A stretch of DNA of 64,000 nucleotides from Pseudorhizobium xiangyangii (GTDB taxonomy: Bacteria > Pseudomonadota > Alphaproteobacteria > Rhizobiales > Rhizobiaceae). This document shows positions 44,950 through 52,871 of this stretch, in pieces; the stretch's first letter is position 1, and each line of letters starts with the position of its first letter. The notes under the pieces were generated by a model. That model searched no databases, was not told the origin of the DNA, and saw only the letters and a program-made list of their open reading frames with translations. Where the stretch lies: NCBI RefSeq assembly GCF_020531965.1, contig NZ_JAJAWH010000020.1, positions 1 through 64,000 of the forward strand, given 5' to 3'. The translations under genes and the position numbers were made by a program.

Positions 44950-44985
44950 CCGGCGCGGCCTAGGGGGTAGGCCGCGCCGGTTTTT
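44950..44985 (+). terminator. Intrinsic terminator of the OmpW-like gene
   Basis: CCGGCGCGGCCTA-GGGGG-TAGGCCGCGCCGG followed by TTTTT: a perfect 13-bp stem. Confidence 0.93.
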
Positions 44986-45095
44986 CGTCATTCAGGTCTC
45001 TATGGCCGATGAAGGGGCGTCACATTGATGTGAATCCCTTTCTTTCACAGCGCGGCGCCATGGTTCGGCCCTCTGTTCCGACCTAGGTTTGCTGC

Positions 45096-46121
45096 ATGAT
45101 CACACGCCGAACCGCTCTTGCCTCCATCCCGCTCCTTTTTGCATCCACCCGGTTGTTCGCGCAGGACGTTCCCCAGGCGCCGCCACGGACCGAATCACTG
45201 CGCTCCGTGCTGGACGGCGCCAATGCGCTGGAGCCGCTCAAGGTGGTGCTGGTCTCCCGTGAGGGAGAAATGCTGGCGGAACGTGCCTTCAACGGGCGCG
45301 CGATCGATGGCTCGACGAACATCAAGTCGGCTTCCAAATCGATAATCTCGGCCATGGTGGGCATCGCCATAGACAAGGGCCTGCTGCAGGGGCCGGATCA
45401 GAAGATTGCGCCAATCCTGGCGCGGGACCTGCCGCGTAACCCCGACCCTCGAATGAACGACATCACCATCGGCAACCTGCTCTCGATGCAGGCCGGGCTG
45501 GCACGCATGTCCGGGCCGAATTACGGGCGATGGGTTGCCAGTCCCAACTGGGTCCGCTTCGCTCTTTCCGAGCCGTTCGATGGAGAGCCGGGCGGACAGA
45601 TGCTCTACTCGACCGCCTCCACGCATCTCCTCTCGGCGATCCTCACCCGTGTCGGCGGCAAGTCGACGCTCGCGCTTGCCCGCGAATGGTTCGAACCCCT
45701 CGAAGGGTTCCGCATCGGCTCCTGGGATCGCGACCGCCAGGGCATCTATCTCGGCGGCAACCAGATGGCGATGACGGCCGGTTCGCTCCTCGCCTTCGGT
45801 GAGCTCTACCGAAACGGAGGCACGACGAAGGAGGGCGTGCGGATCATCTCCGAAGACTGGATCAGGCAGTCCTGGACGCAGCGCACCAACTCCCGCTTTT
45901 CGGGCGATGGTTATGGCTACGGTTGGTTCCTGCGCAGGATCGGCGGCGAGGACGTACGCTTCGGCTGGGGTTACGGCGGGCAGATGGTCTATGTCGTGCC
46001 GTCCCTGGGCCTGACGGTTGTGATGACGTCCGACGAAGGCGCGCCCTCGGCTCGGACGGGCTATCGCGACGATCTTCATGCGCTGTTGGCAGAGATCATC
46101 GGTGCAGTCCGCTCTGCCTGA
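45096..46121 (+). CDS. Exported serine hydrolase (beta-lactamase/DD-peptidase-like)
   Basis: A 341-residue protein with a signal that begins MITRRTALASIP, an N-terminal twin-arginine-like start, cleavage after LFAQ. The class C serine hydrolase motifs are present: SxxK as SASK (Ser78, Lys81), a Tyr motif in MLYSTAST, and a late GWGYGGQ stretch in place of the KTG triad. Likely an esterase or peptidase of the periplasm; beta-lactam resistance is not implied. Confidence 0.83.
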   Translation: MITRRTALASIPLLFASTRLFAQDVPQAPPRTESLRSVLDGANALEPLKVVLVSREGEMLAERAFNGRAIDGSTNIKSASKSIISAMVGIAIDKGLLQGPDQKIAPILARDLPRNPDPRMNDITIGNLLSMQAGLARMSGPNYGRWVASPNWVRFALSEPFDGEPGGQMLYSTASTHLLSAILTRVGGKSTLALAREWFEPLEGFRIGSWDRDRQGIYLGGNQMAMTAGSLLAFGELYRNGGTTKEGVRIISEDWIRQSWTQRTNSRFSGDGYGYGWFLRRIGGEDVRFGWGYGGQMVYVVPSLGLTVVMTSDEGAPSARTGYRDDLHALLAEIIGAVRSA

Positions 46122-46532
46122 CCTGTGAATAACAATATTGCGCGTTGAAGAAACCTCGCCGTGTTTTCAACGCCAGCTCCTCCTGCATCTTTCCCTCCGA
46201 TCCCCGCCGGCGGCAAAGGCCGTATCCTGAAGCAGTCATCGGGCAGGGGCCGGGTTCGCGAACCGGTTGCCTCCCCCGGGAAGCACCCGGCGTCCGATGA
46301 TGGTTGCAGACGGTGGTGGACCGGCGTCAGGCCGGTTCCCACCCGAAGCTCCGGAAAAGGGGAATTGACAGGTCCCTGACCCGGATATTCGGGAAAGCCG
46401 ACAGCGATCGGGCAGGCAGAATGCCTGACATACCGATACCCTCGATAACGAACTGCCTGCCCATTCCCGTTTAAGCCGTCGCGGAGCAATCCGGCGCGGT
46501 TCTTGGGCATGCCGGTGAAACAGTCGTGGCGG
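46122..46532. other. Gap between convergent genes holding a structured, riboswitch-like sequence
   Basis: This 411-base gap between two gene 3' ends is too long and too structured for a simple terminator. On the minus strand, 46238-46345 reads like part of a cobalamin riboswitch: GGGAACCGGC, then CCACCACCGTCTGCAACC, and a B12-box-like CGCGAACCCGGCCCCTGCC. Also present are GGGCAGGCAG (46410-46419) and its inverted copy CTGCCTGCCC (46453-46462). No supported gene lies downstream on that strand, only a 30-codon frame with a good ribosome site that runs into the opposite CDS. Confidence 0.4.
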
Positions 46533-47213
46533 TCAGCCGGCTTTCTTGACGCCGAGCCAGATCATATGCTTGGCGCCGCGGCCCTTGGTGCTGGCGCGGG
46601 TTGGCACCTCATCCACCGCAAATCCGGCCGACTGCAGTCGGCGCGTGAACTGGCTGTCGGGAGCCGAGGACCAGACGGACAGAACGCCGCCGGGGCGAAG
46701 CGCCGCCTTGGCGGCTGCAAGGCCGCGCAGATCGTAGATCCGGTCGTTTTCCTCGCGCGTGAGGGCTTCCGGACCGTTGTCGACGTCGAGCAGGATAGCG
46801 TCATAGGCGGCCGGCTCGGAGCGGATCAGCAGGCCCACATCCGCCTCGCGAACGGTCACGCGCGGATCGTCCAGGCATCCCTTGAAGACCTCGGCCATCG
46901 GGCCCTTCGCCCACCGGATGACGGCCGGCACGAGTTCCGCGACGACGACCTTCGCGTCCTGCGGCAGTTCGGCCAGTGCTGCGCGAAGGGTGAAGCCCAT
47001 GCCAAGCCCGCCGATCAGCATCGTTGGACGCGGCTGTTGCCGGATCTTCTCGCAGGAAAGGTGTGCGAGCGCTTCCTCGGATCCGCTGAGCCGGCTGTTC
47101 ATCAACTCGTTGGTACCGAGCATGATCGAGAACTCGGAACCGCGCTGCTTGAGGCGAAGTTCATCGCCGCCGCCGGGCACTGTGGCTGTATCGATCAGGG
47201 TCCAGGGGATCAT
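46533..47213 (-). CDS. Spermidine-synthase-like SAM-dependent methyltransferase fold protein
   Basis: A 226-residue protein with the class I methyltransferase/spermidine synthase fold: the nucleotide loop LIGGLGMGFTLRAAL, VVVAELVPAVIRWA and AILLDVDNGPEALT. It is annotated as spermidine synthase in many rhizobia, but is shorter than true SpeE and lacks its N-terminal strand domain, so the activity is unsure. ATG 47213 (MIPWTL). The WD40 gene lies 11 bases upstream on the same strand. Confidence 0.82.
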   Translation of the reverse strand: MIPWTLIDTATVPGGGDELRLKQRGSEFSIMLGTNELMNSRLSGSEEALAHLSCEKIRQQPRPTMLIGGLGMGFTLRAALAELPQDAKVVVAELVPAVIRWAKGPMAEVFKGCLDDPRVTVREADVGLLIRSEPAAYDAILLDVDNGPEALTREENDRIYDLRGLAAAKAALRPGGVLSVWSSAPDSQFTRRLQSAGFAVDEVPTRASTKGRGAKHMIWLGVKKAG

Positions 47214-47224
47214 CGTCGTCGATC

Positions 47225-48211
47225 TCAGGCCGAGATGTCGATGACGCCGCAATCGCCGGCTTCGGACGAGAATGCGAGAAGCTTGCCCGTTGTGCTCCAG
47301 CTTAGGCCGGTGATGGCGCCCTTGCCGGGTCGTCGCAGCAGCGCTTCCTTGCCGTCGGCAATGCGGACGCCGAGGATCATACCGTCGATGAAGCCGATGG
47401 CCAGCACCTCTTCTGCCGGATGGAAGGAGACCTGGGTGACCATGATATCGGAGCGCGTGCCGAGTTCCTGAGGCGCCTTGCCCATCGGGCCTTCCTTGGA
47501 CGAGAAGGGCCAGACGATTGCCGCCGGCGCACCGGAGGAGGCGAGCCATTTGCCCTTGGGCGACCAGGAGAGTGACTTCACCTTGGCGGGGTAGCCGGTC
47601 ATGCGCATATGGCGGGCTTCACCGGGCTTGCCGTCGAGCTTCCAGCCGTGCAAGGCGTTTTCCTGCATGGTTGTGACGAGGAAGCGCCCATCCGGCGAGA
47701 AGGTGACGCCGGTGTGGGCACCCTTCCAGTCGAGGTCGACGGGGGCTCCGCTGGTGCCGACCCAGTGTAGCGTCACGCCGTTATAGCGGGCGGCTGCAAT
47801 CCGCAGCCCCTTCGGCGCGAAGGCAAGTCCCTCGACGCTGCGTTGTTCAGGATATTCCCTGGTCGTGCCGTCCGCCAGCCGTACGAAGCTCGAACGGCCG
47901 TGGGCATAGGCGATGGCGCCTTGCGGGCCTCCCGCGACGACGCTGATCCACTTGCGCGGCACTTCGGCAAGCTCGGCGATGCTGCCGTCATGGCCGATGC
48001 GCAGGACCTTGCCGTCCTCGCCGCCCGTCAGCAACGTCGCGCTGAACGGATCGCGGATGCAGGTCAGCAGGCCCTGGTGGGCCTCGGTCACCTTCTCGCC
48101 ACCGTCCAGGCGGTGAATGGTGCCGGCGGCGGTGGCGAAGAAGGGGATGTCGCCGAGAAAGTGCGTGGCGACGACATGGCCTTCGAGATCAAGCGGTGCA
48201 ACTGTGGGCAT
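47225..48211 (-). CDS. WD40-repeat (beta-propeller) protein
   Basis: A 328-residue protein of repeating four-strand blades with dipeptides such as LLTGGEDGKVLRIGHDG, GVTFSPDGRFLVTTM, SLSWSPKGKWLASSG and VSFHPAEEVLAIGF, giving about six to seven blades and one propeller. No signal peptide. It probably serves as a protein-interaction platform; the partner is unknown. It and the spermidine-synthase-like gene form a two-gene unit. Confidence 0.87.
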   Translation of the reverse strand: MPTVAPLDLEGHVVATHFLGDIPFFATAAGTIHRLDGGEKVTEAHQGLLTCIRDPFSATLLTGGEDGKVLRIGHDGSIAELAEVPRKWISVVAGGPQGAIAYAHGRSSFVRLADGTTREYPEQRSVEGLAFAPKGLRIAAARYNGVTLHWVGTSGAPVDLDWKGAHTGVTFSPDGRFLVTTMQENALHGWKLDGKPGEARHMRMTGYPAKVKSLSWSPKGKWLASSGAPAAIVWPFSSKEGPMGKAPQELGTRSDIMVTQVSFHPAEEVLAIGFIDGMILGVRIADGKEALLRRPGKGAITGLSWSTTGKLLAFSSEAGDCGVIDISA

Positions 48212-48256
48212 CAGGCAGTGGGTCTCTTCGAAATGGTTAGGTTTGCCGGACTAAGG

Positions 48257-48296
48257 CCCCCTCTGGCCTGCCGGCCATCTCCCCACAAGGGGGGAG
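48257..48296. repeat. Dispersed intergenic repeat, copy 2
   Basis: CCCCCTCTGGCCTGCCGGCC then ATCTCCCCACAAGGGGGGAG: reverse complement of the element at 27217-27255 with small differences. It lies between the WD40 and COG0523 genes. Confidence 0.7.
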
Positions 48297-48346
48297 AAAA
48301 CCGTGGCGCCTGCCTGCCTCAATGGGCCTGGACGGAAGCTCCGGGT

Positions 48347-48390
48347 TAAGCCCCTCACCCTCGCGGGGAGGGGTTGGGGAGGGGTGTTTT
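48347..48390. repeat. CCCCTCACCCTC/GGGGAGGGG hairpin repeat
   Basis: A GC-only inverted repeat (CCCCTCACCCTCGCGGGGAG onward, ending in GTTGGGGAGGGG) next to the dispersed repeat at 48257-48296. It lies 18 bases past the COG0523 gene stop on the minus strand, so may also terminate that transcript. Confidence 0.5.
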
Positions 48391-48407
48391 GAAGGCACGC
48401 CGCCAGG

Positions 48408-49508
48408 TCAGGCCGGGGTCTTTTCCGTGGCCTGGCAGGCGAAGAAGCTCTTCTCGATCTTTTCGACATCGAGATCGCGACCGATGAAGACGAGGCGCGA
48501 TTCACGCTTTTCGCCATCCTTCCAGGCACGCTGGTGGTCGCCCTCAACGATCATGTGAACACCCTGAACCACATAGCGCTGCTCGTCGCCCTTGAAGGCG
48601 ATGATGCCCTTCAGTCGCAGGATGTTCGGACCGTCCGTCTGGGTGATCTTCTGGATCCAGGGGAAGAAGCGCTCCGGGTTCATTTCGCCACCGCGCAGCG
48701 AGATCGACTTCACGGTCACGTCATGGATCGGCGAGGGAGCATGATGATGATGGTCGTGATCGTGATCATGATCGTGGTGGTGATCGTGCCCATGGTCATG
48801 GCCGCAATCAGGGCCGCAGACATGATCCTCATGCCCGTGATCGAGGAACTGCGGATCGTTTTCCAGGGCACGCTCGAGGTTGAAGGCACCCTGGTCCAGC
48901 ACCTTGGTCAGGTCCACGCCGGAACGGCTTGTCTTGTACACGCGGGCCGAGGGATTGATGGCGCGCACGACCTCGTCGATCTGCGCCAGTTCTTCGGGCG
49001 AAACGAGGTCGATCTTGTTGATGACGACGACGTCGGCGAAGGCGATCTGGTCTTCCGCTTCGCGGCTGTCCTTCAGGCGCAGCGGCAGATGCTTGGCATC
49101 CACGAGTGCGACCACGGCGTCGAGCTCGGTCTTGGCGCGCACGTCGTCATCCATGAAGAATGTCTGCGCAACCGGAACCGGGTCGGCAAGGCCGGTGGTC
49201 TCGACGATGATGCCGTCGAAGCGGCCGGGGCGGCGCATCAGGCCCTCCACAACGCGGATCAGGTCCCCGCGCACGGTGCAGCAGACGCAGCCGTTGTTCA
49301 TCTCGTAGATTTCCTCGTCCGACTCGACGATCAGGTCGTTGTCGATGCCGATCTCGCCGAACTCGTTGACGATGACGGCATACTTCTTGCCGTGGCTTTC
49401 GGACAGGATGCGGTTCAACAGCGTCGTCTTGCCGGCGCCGAGATAGCCGGTGAGCACGGTGACGGGAACGGGCTTGGCTGCGGGTGTGTCGGTGGTCTTG
49501 TCGGTCAT
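48408..49508 (-). CDS. COG0523 (CobW/YjiA/ZNG-type) metallochaperone GTPase
   Basis: A 366-residue G3E GTPase: Walker A GYLGAGKTT (residues 21-29), the CxCC metal site CVCC (74-77), NKID (164-167) and a C-terminal CobW domain. A His/Asp-rich segment at about 223-256 probably stores or hands over zinc. Such proteins deliver metal to client enzymes under zinc shortage. The frame is open upstream but ATG 49508 (MTDKTT) follows AGGTTTCC-type purines best. A weak Zur-box-like sequence lies at 49599-49615. Confidence 0.92.
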   Translation of the reverse strand: MTDKTTDTPAAKPVPVTVLTGYLGAGKTTLLNRILSESHGKKYAVIVNEFGEIGIDNDLIVESDEEIYEMNNGCVCCTVRGDLIRVVEGLMRRPGRFDGIIVETTGLADPVPVAQTFFMDDDVRAKTELDAVVALVDAKHLPLRLKDSREAEDQIAFADVVVINKIDLVSPEELAQIDEVVRAINPSARVYKTSRSGVDLTKVLDQGAFNLERALENDPQFLDHGHEDHVCGPDCGHDHGHDHHHDHDHDHDHHHHAPSPIHDVTVKSISLRGGEMNPERFFPWIQKITQTDGPNILRLKGIIAFKGDEQRYVVQGVHMIVEGDHQRAWKDGEKRESRLVFIGRDLDVEKIEKSFFACQATEKTPA

Positions 49509-49598
49509 GGGAAACCTCGGAGGATGTACGGGCGCCTCAAGGCGCAAAGGTGTCGGCCTCATATAAGGGCAAGGCAGGGCGAGTTCAAAGGGTTTTGA

Positions 49599-49615
49599 AT
49601 GTTATAAGGTCACAT
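49599..49615. promoter_or_regulatory. Weak Zur-box-like sequence upstream of the COG0523 gene
   Basis: ATGTTATAAGGTCACAT: the left half matches the alphaproteobacterial Zur consensus (ATGTTATA) and the ends are inverted (ATGT...ACAT), but the right half is degenerate. It is about 90 bases from the start codon and overlaps the end of vapC. Confidence 0.3.
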
Positions 49616-50032
49616 GGCCGGTGGGAGGGGTAAGGGCAGGGTTTCAACATCCGTTTCCCGGAGCAACTGGTCCAGGGTCAATATCGGCTGATTCGAGGCT
49701 TTGGCGTAAGCGTAGTGAAAGCAGTCGAAGTTGCTCAGATATCGACGACCGATCCCGTGCTTTTCGGCGACTGCGACCGCGTGGTGCAGAACGTCCCTCG
49801 GAGATATGTCCCGCAAATCGATGCCGCGTGCCTCCAGCCATTCCACCACGGCGCCTTCGGCATCGCCATAGCGGCAGTCCAACTGGTCCGGGTGCGAGAG
49901 GACGATGATCGCCTCCCATGCGGCAAGCGGCGATGTAAAGGCCGAGGTAGCCGAGAGTAACGCCTGCTCATAGGCGTCGGCGGTGTCTTCTCCTGCCATC
50001 ATCGAGACGATTGCGCAGGCATCGACAAACAT
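49610..50032 (-). CDS. vapC: VapC-type PIN-domain toxin
   Basis: A 140-residue PIN-domain ribonuclease. The expected acidic active-site residues are present: Asp4 (MFVDACAIVS), Glu in SPLAAWEAIIVL and Asp in LSNFDCFHYAYAKAS. VapC toxins cleave RNA, often initiator tRNA, when the antitoxin is lost. Its ATG shares one base with the vapB stop (TAATG), the normal coupled order of antitoxin first. Confidence 0.9.
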   Translation of the reverse strand: MFVDACAIVSMMAGEDTADAYEQALLSATSAFTSPLAAWEAIIVLSHPDQLDCRYGDAEGAVVEWLEARGIDLRDISPRDVLHHAVAVAEKHGIGRRYLSNFDCFHYAYAKASNQPILTLDQLLRETDVETLPLPLPPAM

Positions 50033-50283
50033 TATTCAGACGCCAGGTCGTGGTCGAGTTCATGATAGGCTGCCGGCGGAACCGGCTGTCGTGTTCCCTT
50101 GAAGGAAAGACCGCGCCGGGCGAGGATACGCACAGCGGTTTCCCGCGGACTTTCCTCCTCCAGCCGCTTGTCGATCGTCTCGCGAAGAGCGGTGATCACC
50201 GCATCGGTGATGGTGGACTGGTCGATTTGCGCCAGTTCCCGAGCCAGCGCATCCGCGTGTTCGTTCCTGATGTTCAAAGTCAT
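50032..50283 (-). CDS. vapB: VapB-type antitoxin
   Basis: An 83-residue protein: MTLNIRNEHADALARELAQI followed by a helical region and C-terminal RGLSFKGTRQ..., the pattern of the PSK/Rv0623-like transcription-factor group of VapB antitoxins, which bind DNA with a ribbon-helix-helix and block VapC with the tail. I chose ATG 50283; an upstream TTG-type extension to 50337 is unlikely. Direct repeats TGTAGCC at 50300-50306 and 50323-50329 lie in the promoter and may be its binding sites. Confidence 0.85.
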   Translation of the reverse strand: MTLNIRNEHADALARELAQIDQSTITDAVITALRETIDKRLEEESPRETAVRILARRGLSFKGTRQPVPPAAYHELDHDLASE

Positions 50284-50352
50284 GGGCTTGGCTCCGACAT
50301 GTAGCCTCACTATAGCGTTTTGTGTAGCCCGGAGCAAACTTCCCCTTGTGAC

Positions 50353-51144
50353 TTAGCCCAGTTCCCTCACATCAAACGCCGCCACATCCTCCAGCAGTTC
50401 CACAATGCCCTCCACGGCATGCTGAAGCATGGCTTCGCCCTTTTCCGCGCTGGCGGCGGTCGCGTTGCCGGCAACGCCCTCAGGGTTGAGGTCTGACATC
50501 TTCCAGCCGAACGTATGCCGGCCGTAGGCGCGCAGATGCTTGAACCGTTGCTCGAATTCGCTCTGGCGCGAGGAGAAATTGCCGGCCTTGCGCATGTCCA
50601 CCCTCTCCGGATGCAGGGCGAGCATGACCGAGGTCTCGATGTCGCCGCCATGGATGTCGATCGCCTTGTCCTCTGCCGTGATCAGCCCGTCCGGCAGTCC
50701 GAAACGGGTCCAGCTTGTCGCCACCGCCAGCATGCCGAAACGCACACGCGCCTCGGTGGCAACGACGGTCATCAAGGGGGAATTGCCGCCATGCGCATTG
50801 AGCATCACGAATTTGCGGATGCCCTGCCGGTGCAGGTCTTCGGCGATGCCCAGCCAACGGTGGATTGCCTCGTCGAAGCCCAGCGTCTTCGTTCCAGCCA
50901 CATCCATGTGTTCGATTGAATAGCCGACCGGCTCGACGGGCATGAAGGTGACGGGCAGCGCGGCGGGCAGCGCGGCGATCACTCTTTCGACCACACCTTC
51001 GGCAATCAGCGTGTCCGTCTCGAACGGCAGATGGGGGCCATGCTGTTCGTGCGCGCCGAGCGGTAGGACCACGATCCAGTCCTTGCGACCGGCTTCGGGG
51101 AGCGACGGATTGTTATCCTCAAAACGCGGCAGGGGCAGGGACAT
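50353..51144 (-). CDS. Creatininase-family amidohydrolase
   Basis: A 263-residue enzyme of the creatininase/MftE family. Metal-binding residues are visible in LPLGAHEQHGPHLPFETDT, LNAHGGNSPLM and DIHGGDIETSVML, all intact. Members hydrolyse cyclic amides or formylated or peptide amides; the substrate here is unknown. ATG 51144 (MSLPLPRF) follows a purine-rich site; the frame continues upstream across the divergent regulator. It is divergent from a MarR gene with a palindrome between. Confidence 0.88.
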   Translation of the reverse strand: MSLPLPRFEDNNPSLPEAGRKDWIVVLPLGAHEQHGPHLPFETDTLIAEGVVERVIAALPAALPVTFMPVEPVGYSIEHMDVAGTKTLGFDEAIHRWLGIAEDLHRQGIRKFVMLNAHGGNSPLMTVVATEARVRFGMLAVATSWTRFGLPDGLITAEDKAIDIHGGDIETSVMLALHPERVDMRKAGNFSSRQSEFEQRFKHLRAYGRHTFGWKMSDLNPEGVAGNATAASAEKGEAMLQHAVEGIVELLEDVAAFDVRELG

Positions 51145-51181
51145 CTGGCGATCGATTTCCGGTTTCGCTATGGGTAGTGTC

Positions 51182-51205
51182 AGCAAGCATATAATCATGC
51201 TTGCT
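51182..51205. promoter_or_regulatory. Palindromic operator between creatininase and MarR genes
   Basis: AGCAAGCAT-ATAATC-ATGCTTGCT: exact 9-bp arms with a six-base spacer, 24 bases ahead of the MarR start and 37 ahead of the creatininase start. A regulator gene with a perfect dyad in a shared promoter is a classic autoregulatory arrangement. Confidence 0.75.
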
Positions 51206-51229
51206 CCGGCATAAAGACGGACAGGTGCA

Positions 51230-51748
51230 ATGAGCAAGAAGAAGGATGGCAAAAAGCGCAAGAGCGGCAAGAAGAAGGACCTTGAGTCCATCTTGCCCGG
51301 CGATCTTGCGCATGCCGTGACCCAGGCGGCGCGTTCGATGCGCACCGCGCTCAGCCGCAGCCTTGCCGAGAGCGGGCTTTATGCGGGCCAGGATGGCGTC
51401 ATCCTGGCGCTGGCCGAGGAGGATGGCCTGACGGCCGGCCAGCTTGCGACGCTTCTTGGCGTCAAGGCCCCAACGATGACGCGGACGATTGGCCGAATGG
51501 AAGCGCAGGGGTTTGTCGAGCGGCGTGACGACGGCGCCGACGGCCGCCTGACGAAAGTGTTCCTGGCGCCCTCCGGCCGGGCCAATGTCGAACGGATCGG
51601 TCAGAGCGTCACAGAGTGCAGCACACGCGCCTTCGGCGACTTTTCGGAGAAGGAAGTCAGGACATTGCTGCGCCTGCTGAAGGCGATGGACAGCAATCTC
51701 CAGGGCGTTGCCGAGACGGAATCGGTCGACGTCGCGCCAAGCGTTTAA
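51230..51748 (+). CDS. MarR-family transcriptional regulator with Lys-rich N-terminus
   Basis: A 172-residue MarR regulator: helices LTAGQLATLLGVKAPTMTRTIGRMEAQGFV and wing RRDDGADGRLTKVFL. The first 17 residues are almost all Lys, Arg and Gly (SKKKDGKKRKSGKKK), an unusual basic arm that could increase DNA affinity. Divergent from the creatininase gene with a palindrome between; 81 bases before a LacI-type gene. Confidence 0.9.
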   Translation: MSKKKDGKKRKSGKKKDLESILPGDLAHAVTQAARSMRTALSRSLAESGLYAGQDGVILALAEEDGLTAGQLATLLGVKAPTMTRTIGRMEAQGFVERRDDGADGRLTKVFLAPSGRANVERIGQSVTECSTRAFGDFSEKEVRTLLRLLKAMDSNLQGVAETESVDVAPSV

Positions 51749-51829
51749 ACCCGGTTGCGAAACGGCATTTAACTATTTAAAGGATTTTAAATGCGGCCTT
51801 GAGCCGATATTTGCCTGGTCGGAGGGGAC

Positions 51830-52852
51830 GTGGCGCAAAAGATCAAGCTGTCGACGATTGCGGAAAGCCTCGGCCTTTCCACGGCCACCATTTCGCTGGC
51901 CCTGCGAGACAGTCCGCTGGTTGCTAACGATACACGCGAGAAGATCAAGGAGCAGGCAAGGGCGCTCGGTTACATCTACAACCGTCGCGCCGCGAGCCTC
52001 AGGACGTCCCGCTCGGGGATCGTCGGTGTCGTCGTCCACGACATCATGAACCCCTTCTACGGGGAAATCCTCAAGGCGATCGAAAGCGAGCTGGATCGCA
52101 GCGGCCAGACCTTCATCCTGTCCAACCATTACGACTCGGTCGAAAAGCAGCGCACTTTCATCGAGACGCTGCTGCAGCTTGGCGGCGACGGGGTCATCAT
52201 GTCGCCCGCCATCGGCACGCCGGTGGAAGATGTGAAGCTCGCCGAAGCGAACGGCATGCCGGCCATTCTGGTGGCGCGCTCCATGGAAGGCGTCAATCTT
52301 CCCACCTATCGCGGCGACGACAGCTACGGCATATCACTCGCTACCAATCACCTGATCGGGCTTGGCCACCGGGTGATCGCGATGATCGGCGGCACAGACC
52401 AGACATCGACGGGCCGCGACCGCTACCAGGGCTACGTGAACGCACTGCGTAAGGCCGGCATCGAGGTCAATCCTGACCTGCGCATTCCCGGGCCACGTTC
52501 CAAGCAGGGTGGTTTCGAAGCGGCGGTTCACTTCCTGTCGCTTCCGCAGAAGCCGACCGCGGCCGTCTGTTGGAACGACCTTGTCGCCATCGGTCTGATG
52601 AACGGCATCGCCCGCGCCGGTCTCGTGCCGGGGCAGGACATTTCGGTGACCGGCTATGACGATCTGGAAGAGGCGTCGATCGCCACGCCGGCGCTGACGA
52701 CCGTCTGGAACGGCCAGAGCGAAGTGGGTCGGCTTGCCGCCCGGGCACTTCTCGACCGTCTTGCCGGAAGTCACGAGCCGGACGGCATCCATCTCATCAA
52801 GCCGGAGATGCGCATCCGCCAGTCGACCGGTATCCATCGACCCCGCAGCTGA
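51830..52852 (+). CDS. LacI-family transcriptional regulator
   Basis: A 340-residue LacI regulator beginning at GTG 51830: helix-turn-helix STIAESLGLSTATISLALRDSPLV, hinge NRRAASLRTSRSGIVGVVV and a periplasmic-binding-type sensor domain. Different from the regulator of the xylose locus. It is followed 19 bases later by a 2-hydroxyacid dehydrogenase gene, which it probably controls. The upstream AT-rich stretch contains CATTTAA...TTAAATG (51766-51793), a possible operator. Confidence 0.9.
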   Translation: MAQKIKLSTIAESLGLSTATISLALRDSPLVANDTREKIKEQARALGYIYNRRAASLRTSRSGIVGVVVHDIMNPFYGEILKAIESELDRSGQTFILSNHYDSVEKQRTFIETLLQLGGDGVIMSPAIGTPVEDVKLAEANGMPAILVARSMEGVNLPTYRGDDSYGISLATNHLIGLGHRVIAMIGGTDQTSTGRDRYQGYVNALRKAGIEVNPDLRIPGPRSKQGGFEAAVHFLSLPQKPTAAVCWNDLVAIGLMNGIARAGLVPGQDISVTGYDDLEEASIATPALTTVWNGQSEVGRLAARALLDRLAGSHEPDGIHLIKPEMRIRQSTGIHRPRS

Positions 52853-52871
52853 TAATGAACGAGGAGACACC

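Noticed and set aside
46250-46266. CCGGG-TTCGCGA-ACCGG looks like the T-arm of a tRNA
   Set aside because: The loop lacks the invariant A58 and no acceptor, D or anticodon arms can be built around it; it belongs to the larger fold in this gap.
46076-46510. A 144-codon minus-strand frame in the convergent gap
   Set aside because: Composition is that of translated structured RNA (Pro/Arg/Gly-rich), no ribosome site fits, and it overlaps the serine hydrolase gene.
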